Source: Owenia fusiformis (Eukaryota > Annelida > Polychaeta > Sabellida > Oweniidae). Taken from it: a DNA stretch of 64,000 nucleotides. The position numbers and the translations under genes were made by a program. This document shows, piece by piece, positions 59,001-64,000 of the stretch. Position 1 is the stretch's first letter, and every line of letters begins with the position of its first letter. The notes under the pieces were generated by a model that made no database searches, was not told the DNA's origin, and was given only the letters and a program-made list of their open reading frames with translations. The stretch spans positions 7,073,375 through 7,137,374 of the forward strand of contig CAIIXF020000005.1 of assembly GCA_903813345.2 (NCBI GenBank), written 5' to 3'.

Positions 59001-62000
59001 GCTGATTTGGTATTGCTGATTTGTTACGTCATTTGCTGATTGGTAAGGTAATTTGCTGATTTGTAAGATAATTTGCTGATTTGTAAGGTAATTGGCTGAT
59101 TTGTAAGGTAAATTGCTGATTTGTAAGATAATTTGCTAATTTGTAAGGTAATTTGCTGATTTGTTATGTCATTTGCTGATTGGTTAGGTAATTTGCTGAT
59201 TTGTAAGATAATTTGCTGATTTGTAAGGTAATTGCTGATTTGTTATATAATTTGCTGATTTGTAAGGTAATTTGCTGATTCTGTATTGCTGATTTGTTAT
59301 GTAATTTGCTGATTTGTAAGGTGATTTGCTGATTCGGTATTGCTGATTTGTAAGGTAATTTGCTGATTCGGTATTGCTGATTTGCAATGTAATTTATATT
59401 GGCAACTTGTATTGGGATCAATTGCTACCAGGCTAGAGGTCATCGGCAGTAGCCAAACCTCATATCTGATGTTACAACAACAAATAGATAACCACTTCAT
59501 ATCTCAACTATCTATAAACATAGGTGTTAGCAATACCTTAACTTTCTCAAAGTGCTGCTCAATTTGTTTTTTACACCTGGATCAAACTGTGTATTCAGTT
59601 AATCTGATGCCCCTAGCTGATTGAGTTAATGTTTATGGGCCAAAGTGATATAGGTTTAGAGTTAAGTGATCACTCTACCTATAAGTTCAAGTGGAAATGT
59701 TTATTAATAAGATTCCAAGGCGTTTGCCATGTATGACGCAATTAATGAGGTAATTCTAGAAAAAAATGTAAAATTCAAATTAAATATGTCGATTTCTACT
59801 CATACACCTATTTTCCCATGATGCCAATCTTAAAGCTTATACGTTAAAGGTGCAAGAAAAGTGCACATACTTACTTGATTCAAAAATATATTAATACATT
59901 TCTTTTATCATGGAATCCACAGTCTACTCTATCCATCACAAGCTTAAGATTAACAGAGACCGATAAATCAGAACACATTTTTTGAAATTTTCATATTGTT
60001 GTCAATGGCTCTATATTCCAGGCTATGTGTATAATGCCTCATAATCCAAAGTTACTAGATGATGTCTGGAGCTCTTGTGTTTGGAGGAATGTGTATAATG
60101 ATGTTGAACATAGTTAGAAAATCAAAATGTGAAGGTTATTCAACAGATTTGTGTCGATAATTTTTATCTGTCAGAAAAACAGCATGTGGATATAATCAGA
60201 ATATCATCAAACTTAATAGAGGTTCAATATGTTACTTGCCTTTAATTGACTCGTTACCCGCTCCCCACCCCACCCCCACTCTTTTTATGCCAATGAGTGA
60301 GAGAAGAGGAAAGTCCAACTGCAAGACAAATAAGTTTCCTAGTTATTAAGAATTCAGACTTTTTAATTTGGTCAAATCTGAATGGAATTTCTAGAAGTAT
60401 AAGATAAATTTAGCATTAAATGTTCAAAACAAGTTGAGAATAACGTGGATAAAATAAGTTTTGTAAACACTCTGAAGAGGATTTGTTCTCTTGTCTCTCT
60501 TATATTAAGAGCAAGAAGCTAAATTGATTATCTTATCCCCTCGTGCCTTCAGTTAAGTAGTTTTTAAGTAACTTAACAGTTAATTTTAGCTTGTTTTTTA
60601 TGATAGCCTTTTTATTGCCAGGTTATTTACACTAAGGGATGTTGTCCAATTATCAATAATCGTGGATTTCATTATGGTTTGACCCCCCCACCCCTTCTCA
60701 TCTATTGAAATTTTAAAATGTTGATTTGTTTTTCGTTTGAATACAATTAAACCTGTCTTAGTGAACGCCTCTCTAGTGAACACTTGTGTTTAGTGAACAC
60801 AACTTCAAGGCATATTTTACATTGACTCCTGTATAAAAAAACCTCTCTGTAATGAACAACTGCCTACAGTGAACACTTTTTGTGGCTCCTTAGATGTTCA
60901 CTATATACAGGTTTTACTGAATTAAAAAAGATAACGAAACCATCATTTACCCCTTCCATGTTATAGAAACTAATCTGTCATTCAACAACTGCTGATAGTT
61001 AGACACCATCCCTTAACCATCCCTACAGCTCCTGTTGAGAATCGAGTTTCTTATCAAATTAATTTATCCGCTTCAGATCTCAATACAAGAGAAATGTTTT
61101 ATTATCAAATCTGGTTGAATTGAACGGTATGGATTCAGAAGGTCTGGTCGGATTACAAGATCAATTTAGACAGCATATCAATCTTTATTGAGCCATTGCT
61201 CTTGTAGACCTTTCCAGTATCAAGAATCTGCTCTTGAACATCTTAGAAATCATGAAGTTCCATCCTGAGATATTTCCTTTGTGAGATAGTTTAGGTCGTT
61301 ATAACCATGTTATCTATAGACAAAACCCATGCTGTTAATCCCTCACATTTTAGTTGAAAGCTTGTATGTGATATGTTTTACAAAATGTCAATAATTGCGT
61401 CCCGTGTCTCATATTTTGCGCGTAATCTCCTTTAAGGTTGACTTGCTTTTTGATTTGTTTGTCTCTTGGGATGCCAATTGTGATGAGAGAATCTTGAATA
61501 AAATGCTTCATCCATTCACATCAACATAATAGGATAAAACATAGCAAAGGCCTAGGGTTGACCAGTAGACATTGAAGACCTAAGTTAGCCTTTTGTGAAA
61601 GAAATCCTCAAATTCATTGCTGAAGGAAAAGTCATTGTGCCCTTTGAAAAAAACTGTCTGATAGTCCTTGCATAACATGGCTGGTTTGAGGAAGGTTTTG
61701 AGCTTTGATTGGAGATGAACCTATTCCAACATTGTCTTAAGTAATCGGTTTGTGTTATTTCTCACATCATAGTCTGCCTTTAGTTCCCCCTCCTTATTAA
61801 TGGCAATGACTTCGATGATAGTTTTGACTATATCAACAACAATAACAGTGTCATCAACTATGATATCAACAATTAACAAAGATGACATGATTAAAGTGAA
61901 CAAGACCATTCATCCATTCATATACTGCATCATTCAGTCAACTCAAGGGTTGTTGCCTTATACAGTCTCACATACAGCCCCAAGAAATGCCTCAAATAGA

Positions 62001-64000
62001 TCGCAACCAAGCTATTCATTAAGATTGGCCAATTGCCTTCTTTATGGGGCTATATGCAGGATTCTCCACAACAACACATGAGACCTATTACCTCATTTCC
62101 CTCATGTAGATTTACAAATGGTACACCGATATATATGGGAAACAGTTCGACAATTATTAATGTTGGAGGTCTGATCTGTGTAATATGTTTCAAATCAGGT
62201 GAATGCCTTATACTTAACACGTCTTGTGTACTAGATACTGACTTTGAATGATTGTTAAGTTTAATAAGCTAAATTGGTATCTTATACACACATTTTCTGC
62301 AAATGTTATTATAGAAGTGTCAGAAACTGTGTAGATCTATCTTTATTAGATCACACTGCAATGACAAATTGGATATTAATATGTGCTTTGACTTCAAAGC
62401 TAGTTTTAATTAGAAAAATGTCATCATTGTGTCTAGAACATCACCTCGTAATAGGAATTGTAATTAATTTTATATCAGGGGAGAGAACTTGGTCCTTCAA
62501 TGTTCGTTCACCTGATAATTCAACCTTGTCATGGAGAAAATCCAAAAACTAATCAAGTTGAGTATGATAGATATCGTAACGTATCACATCTGGTCAAGAG
62601 GGGGAGAAACCCCAGGGTTCAAAGATGACATACGCTTATAATGTAAATCTGTATTGAGATGACATCGTCGCTGATTGGTTTAGCGAGTCGATCGTTGATT
62701 GGTTTAAAATTAGGTCATTTTTAAAACTTTGAAAACCAAGATGGAGGGTACGTTTTCAACAAAAAGAGGTGCTCGAAGGAGGAAATCGTATGTCATCAAT
62801 TGAATCATGGGGTTTTCCCTCCTTTTCATCTGGTCATTGCTTTTTCAAGGACCTTATATTTTGGGTATCATATCTATAAAACCAATTGGTGGTTGGTATC
62901 TGTGACAAATTGTTACACTTTAATAACCATTTGTAACAACTTACCCGGTTGTTACATTTTATCATACTAAAGCCTTAATGTCTTAAATTGATTATTCCAC
63001 ATGTAGGGATATTAGAGAAGTGTTTTGTCTATCTATCCTGACATCCATCAAATACTGGTTGACAGATTTGCTTGATTAGCATTACTGGAACACTGTTGTG
63101 GGTTATAAGTAATGTGATGTGCTACTGGAACACTGTTGTGGGTTATAAGTAATGTGATGTTCCAAGAAGGATCAAACTAAATGAACAACATGGGAAGTAA
63201 TTTCTTTTTATTTTATGTACTTACAGCATGCTGCTGAGCTGGAAAAGAAGCAGAATGAAACTGAGAACAAGAAACTTCTTGGTGGGGTTGTGCAATACGG
63301 TAGCGTGGTTCAGGTAAGCATTGAAAAGTCTAGCTGGTTCCAGTAAATTCCCCTTTGGCCCATTTTCTAACTCTGAATTGCAATATATTCTTCCTGAGGT
63401 ATAGACTTCATACATCTTAGAATAGAACAGAATAGGAATAGTTGAATTCAGTCTTGAAATGTTTAAATGATTGTTGAATAACTAAAACTCAGAATTAAAC
63501 AATACCAGAAATTAGATTATATGATTATCAAGAAAATGCAAAATGTTGTCCAAATCTGATTATTTCATTATTTCTATTTCCAGTTGCTTCACCTTAAAAG
63601 CAACAAGTACCTGACTGTGAACAAGCGACTACCTGCACTTTTAGAGAAAAATGCTATGAGAGTCACGTTAGACACTGCTGGCAATGAGGGCTCTTGGTTC
63701 TACATCCAACCCTTCTATAAGCTACGAATTGCTGGCGATAATGTAAGTTTTGTATGAATCTCTTCTTTGAAGTAACTTGTTATCCAAATCTGTGATCTCT
63801 GACTCCATGGATTTTTTTCGCAAACTCATCCTCATAAATTTTGACAAATCCAGTTCCAATTTGCACTCCAATCAATTTGCAATTTCCAATCCTAATTTGT
63901 CATGTTATGTTGCTTATTTCTTACTACTGGGTCCCAATGCCTAAATTCTGTTTAGATCACTACAAAAATATCCAATTTATTGTAAAGAATCTCACTGAAT
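32020..64000 (+). CDS. ITPR: Inositol 1,4,5-trisphosphate receptor, first 177 residues, open at right edge
   Basis: Tetrameric IP3-gated calcium release channel of the endoplasmic reticulum (~2,700 residues). Five exons: 32020-32111, 32977-33047, 46029-46150, 63227-63313, 63584-63742. All use GT-AG, stay in phase and give exactly 177 codons. The product starts [20 protein letters not shown], against human ITPR1 [20 protein letters not shown]. Later blocks are [55 protein letters not shown] and [14 protein letters not shown]. This is the N-terminal suppressor beta-trefoil (and start of the MIR repeats) that damps IP3 affinity; the IP3-binding core and channel lie beyond the edge. Introns 2 and 3 are 13 and 17 kb. 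Invertebrates usually have one ITPR, so no paralog number is assigned. Confidence 0.97.
32236..32301. repeat. C-tract/G-tract hairpin
   Basis: ACTCAGTCTATA and TATAGACTGAGT, bordered by runs of C on the left and G on the right, form an inverted repeat with a loop of about 25 bases. Probably a small MITE remnant. Confidence 0.6.
32370..32445 (+). repeat. 66-nt repeat copy 1, ITPR intron 1
   Basis: Core from CATTATCAGCATATCC to GGGACTGAAGAATGGATC, shared with 33075-33145 with about three changes. Ends CATT/AATG can pair, and a CTGA precedes the 3' end on the ITPR sense strand. No acceptable box C is present, so it does not qualify as a C/D snoRNA. Class unknown. Confidence 0.5.
33075..33145 (+). 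repeat. 66-nt repeat copy 2, ITPR intron 2
   Basis: Second copy of the intron 1 element, starting about 30 bases after the exon 2 donor. CGATGA stands about 12 bases before the core, a possible but weak box C. The two copies flank ITPR exon 2. Confidence 0.5.
35235..35430 (+). repeat. Interspersed repeat with terminal CACACAGTG motif
   Basis: Starts GTTTGGCTCACACAGTGAGC and ends ACACTGTGTGAGCAC, an inverted pair, with an internal CCATCCGT run. Non-coding. Likely a short non-autonomous element. Confidence 0.5.
35772..35952. mobile_element. MITE of the CAGTAAAACCTGT family, copy 1
   Basis: Ends CAGTAAAACCTGTATA and GACAGGTTTTACTAT are inverted repeats. Inside are variants of GGTGTTCACTGGAGA. 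Relatives at 36601, 40021 and 60745. Confidence 0.65.
36601..37027. mobile_element. MITE of the CAGTAAAACCTGT family with internal minisatellite
   Basis: Left end CAGTAAGACCTGTCTT and right end ATAGTTTTACTGTG. From about 36617 to 36928 the interior is a tandem array of a 34-bp unit (CCTCTCTCCAGTGAACACC plus TGTCTCTAGTAAACA), about nine copies with small variation. Confidence 0.7.
38700..39240. other. Non-coding stretch before minisatellite
   Basis: Locally more GC-balanced than its neighbourhood, with GACGTCA and CCAATCAG-like words around 38860-38930. This could be promoter-like or part of an old mobile element. No open frame of note. Confidence 0.25.
39282..39612. repeat. 17-bp minisatellite, ~19 copies
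   Basis: Unit ATGTTCACTTCAGAAAG with point variants, ending at about 39612. Open frames across it (39238-39664) come from the repeat lacking stops and are not genes. Confidence 0.85.
40021..40197. mobile_element. MITE of the CAGTAAAACCTGT family, copy 3
   Basis: Ends CAGTGAAACCTGTATAGTGG and TTAGACAGGTTTTATTG. Interior repeats of GTGGAACAC. Non-coding; the open frame from 40107 is incidental. Confidence 0.65.
40310..40600 (+). pseudogene. Recombinase-like (Crypton/DUF3504-type) N-terminal ORF fragment, 96 residues
   Basis: Starts [14 protein letters not shown] and has the pattern [19 protein letters not shown], with a helical stretch ending [14 protein letters not shown]. This resembles the start of tyrosine-recombinase-like DUF3504 proteins derived from Crypton transposons. 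The catalytic region is absent and the frame stops at 40600, just before an inverted repeat (40604-40732). Upstream sequence has words such as GATTGGTCAACGAG. Similarity judged from memory; a fragment rather than a working gene. Confidence 0.45.
40604..40732. repeat. Inverted repeat next to the recombinase-like fragment
   Basis: Arms starting TAGACCTCTCCATTCGGTTT and ending AAACCTCTGGAGAGGTCAAT, with ACTGTCAAAATTATATCCC complementary to GGGATATAATTTTGACAGT. Loop near CGACCTACGGTCTCGG. It may be the 3' end of the same element. Confidence 0.7.
40960..41120. repeat. Member of a dispersed GTGACA/AGTCTCC repeat family
   Basis: Words TATAGTCTCCAGCTTTTG, GTTGGTGTTTGGTGTCT and AAATGGCAGG recur at 58225-58365 and, in pieces and inverse orientation, at 9209-9325 and 28008-28130. 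Ends contain GTCACCACC/GGTGGTGAC. A non-autonomous element family. Confidence 0.55.
41296..41640 (+). mobile_element. tRNA-headed SINE candidate
   Basis: Pol III A box TAGCTCAGTAGTAGCGC (41306-41322) and B box GGATTCGATCC (41348-41358) in a tRNA-like head. The acceptor ends (CCCGTGT, TCAGGCA) do not pair and the anticodon arm is poor, so it is not a working tRNA. A ~270-bp unrelated body follows. No second copy lies in the window, so the SINE call rests on structure. Confidence 0.5.
42590..43104. repeat. 30-bp satellite array, left block, ~17 copies
   Basis: Unit ACTATACAATACTGTTTTAA followed by CAGCACTTGC or TGGCACTTGC. The two variants often alternate, giving a 60-bp higher-order period; a third variant has CTCTTTTAACAGCATTTG. 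Because 30 is divisible by three, long open frames appear on both strands and are not genes. Continues at 43930 after an insertion. Confidence 0.95.
43105..43929. mobile_element. hAT-like non-autonomous element, 825 bp, inserted in the satellite
   Basis: Ends TAGGGCTGTGCCGG and CGGCACGGCCCTA are imperfect inverted repeats. Flanked by an exact 8-bp duplication CTTGCACT (43097-43104 and 43930-43937), the hAT hallmark. Subterminal runs of CGGAACCGGTTC/TTCGGACCG. No transposase. Confidence 0.85.
43930..44213. repeat. 30-bp satellite array, right block, ~9 copies
   Basis: Same unit as 42590-43104. It is rich in the CTCTTTTAACAGCATTTG variant and ends with degenerate copies near 44200. Confidence 0.95.
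44868..45054. mobile_element. Small MITE, ~185 bp
   Basis: Ends GTTAACAGGGGTTTCACTAG and GCTAATGAAACCCCTGAGTTAA form an inverted repeat. Interior is rich in AACAACAGGCAAAA. Non-coding. Confidence 0.6.
47476..47832. repeat. 35-bp minisatellite, ~10 copies
   Basis: Unit GTGTCACCATGGTTGTGTGT followed by CATCTTAATTCACAG, with variants (TTTATAG, TTACCATGG). Each unit ends in a splice-acceptor-like TTCACAG, which could offer cryptic acceptors within ITPR intron 3. Confidence 0.9.
47983..49139. mobile_element. DNA element with CACTACCCTAC termini, ~1.16 kb
   Basis: Terminal inverted repeats CACTACCCTACC and GGTAGGGTAGTG. The interior has GCGCATGCGCG near the left end. No convincing coding sequence. 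Confidence 0.6.
49349..49556 (+). repeat. Interspersed repeat with GGCCCGTAGCCAG start
   Basis: Begins GGCCCGTAGCCAGAGGGGGA and ends TCTTGGCTACTTGGC, a decayed inverted pair. Contains two inverted TCTGGCCA/TGGCCAGA words. Short open frames across it are incidental. Confidence 0.45.
50095..50879. mobile_element. Inverted-repeat DNA element with TA duplication, 785 bp
   Basis: Ends CCGTATTCTCTGTAATTA and TAATTACAGAGAATACGG, flanked by TA. Internal GGGCGATAATAGAGTA and inverse copies of the 19310-19570 sequence. Words GCGCCCAC/GGGCGCT at both ends. No transposase, so non-autonomous. Confidence 0.75.
51648..51825 (+). repeat. Two-copy tandem repeat, ~92-bp unit
   Basis: TTTCAGAACTTCTTATACAA through AAGACAGAACATTGG occurs twice (from about 51644 and 51737), each followed by a G-run (GGGGGGG). 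Non-coding despite an open frame. Confidence 0.75.
53864..54702 (+). mobile_element. Interspersed repeat, second copy of the 568-1382 element
   Basis: Begins ATCGCACTTTGAAAAAGTGC, includes GGGCGGGCGTGCGGGTGGGC and three repeats of the GATGCAAGAGCAGACTA unit, and ends CAAAGTGCGATATTTATC. The two copies share nearly all blocks in the same order, allowing orientation and ends to be set by comparison. Confidence 0.78.
55752..55978. mobile_element. Small MITE with ATTATTACCACC ends
   Basis: Left ATTATTACCACCTTG and right GTTAACGGTGGTAATAAT (approximately) are inverted; TGACCGGCAATTTT lies inside. Non-coding, about 225 bp. Confidence 0.6.
56088..56693. mobile_element. Foldback MITE with exact 8-bp target duplication, 606 bp
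   Basis: Terminal inverted repeats of about 62 bp (TTATCCCGTTCCA ... and TGGAACGGGATAA) plus longer inner inverted arms around 56290-56425 and 56500-56625. Flanked by TCTGTCCC on both sides (56080-56087, 56694-56701). hAT-like by duplication length. Mirrored open frames inside are not genes. Confidence 0.85.
57168..57677. mobile_element. MITE with CACTCCCCCCAG ends, ~510 bp
   Basis: Ends CACTCCCCCCAGTTTTCTGC and CTGGGGGCAGTG form an inverted repeat with mismatches. Multiple internal TTCTGC and TTCCGCGG words. Non-coding. Confidence 0.55.
58225..58365. repeat. Dispersed GTGACA/AGTCTCC repeat family member
   Basis: Contains the palindrome GTCACCACCTTGTGGTGGTGAC followed by ATAGTCTCCAACTTTTTGTG and GTGGTTGGTGTCTGTAAGAA. 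Same family as 40960-41120. Confidence 0.6.
58911..59395. repeat. 20-bp minisatellite, ~24 copies
   Basis: Unit AATTTGCTGATTTGTAAGGT with variants GTTATGTC and GGTATTGCTG, the latter giving shorter 14-15-bp units. Minus-strand open frames (YKSAN, NQQIT repeats) are artefacts of the repeat. Confidence 0.93.
60745..60930. mobile_element. MITE of the CAGTAAAACCTGT family, copy 4
   Basis: Left ATTAAACCTGTCTTAGTG, right TATACAGGTTTTACTGAAT; interior units of AGTGAACAC. Non-coding. Confidence 0.65.
62560..62840. repeat. Repeat with TGACCAG-type ends
   Basis: CTGGTCAAGAGGGGGAGAAA near 62592 and CATCTGGTCATTGC near 62828 face each other with internal inverted words. The stretch ATACGCTTATAATGTAAATC is found inverted at about 54866-54893, showing a dispersed family. 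Non-coding. Confidence 0.4.
63083..63164 (+). repeat. 41-bp tandem duplication near ITPR exon 4
   Basis: TACTGGAACACTGTTGTGGG plus TTATAAGTAATGTGATGT occurs twice in perfect tandem, about 65 bases upstream of exon 4. Probably recent slippage. Confidence 0.85.

Larger units (their letters stand above)
46151..63226 (+). other. ITPR: ITPR intron 3 (17 kb)
   Basis: Repeats listed separately lie at 47476-47832, 47983-49139, 49349-49556, 50095-50879, 51648-51825, 53864-54702, 55752-55978, 56088-56693, 57168-57677, 58225-58365, 58911-59395, 60745-60930 and 63083-63164. The stretches 46240-47470, 51840-53860, 54710-55740 and 59640-62560 contain no gene that I can support. A C-tract lies near 52488-52502. 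Confidence 0.6.

Noticed and set aside
59164-59500. Minus-strand frames rich in NQQIT and YKSAN
   Set aside because: Translation of the 20-bp minisatellite.

Overview
The window is AT-rich, intron-rich animal DNA. It is dense in small inverted-repeat DNA transposons and minisatellites and has scattered ACATGTA-type motifs. This suits a marine invertebrate, most likely a lophotrochozoan such as a bivalve, but the phylum is inferred from repeat style and cannot be fixed from the sequence alone. Two large conserved genes are divergently arranged (head to head).

Minus strand, about 29.74 kb down to 1: the N-terminal 46% of the giant HECT ubiquitin ligase HUWE1. It has a non-coding first exon and 39 coding exons (2,013 residues, in phase throughout) carrying DUF908, DUF913, UBA, UIM, a charged coiled coil and WWE. 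The gene runs off the left edge before the HECT domain.

Plus strand, 32,020 to the right edge: the first five coding exons (177 residues) of an inositol 1,4,5-trisphosphate receptor, with introns of 13 and 17 kb filled with repeats. An intron-containing tRNA-Tyr(GTA) gene lies between the two genes.

The main discovery is inside HUWE1. Almost every intron of ordinary size carries one 65-85 nt module on the HUWE1 sense strand. Each has a terminal stem, a box C (RTGATGA), a box D (CTGA) and usually an internal D' box. I count 29 box C/D snoRNA copies in ten families, one complete 125-nt H/ACA snoRNA (intron 21) and two H/ACA-type hairpins (introns 8 and 10). Guide sequences of six families match known 2'-O-methylation sites: 18S A27, A159, G644 and G1447, and 28S C2804 and G2876 (human numbering). 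Terminal stems show compensatory changes between copies. HUWE1 therefore looks like a large snoRNA host gene filled by repeated intron-to-intron copying.

Mobile DNA: an intact-looking mariner (D34D transposase with an apparent 171-bp intron and 189-bp inverted repeats) sits in HUWE1 intron 30. Introns 1 and 12 hold nested inverted-repeat elements, including an ~850-bp foldback palindrome. The ITPR introns hold several minisatellites (17, 20, 30, 34 and 35-bp units), hAT-like elements with 8-bp target duplications (one inserted into a 30-bp satellite), a recombinase-like ORF fragment and a tRNA-headed SINE candidate.

Limits: exon joins were made by eye using GT-AG, frame and remembered human HUWE1/ITPR1. 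The rRNA target sequences are also from memory. No alignment or folding program was run.
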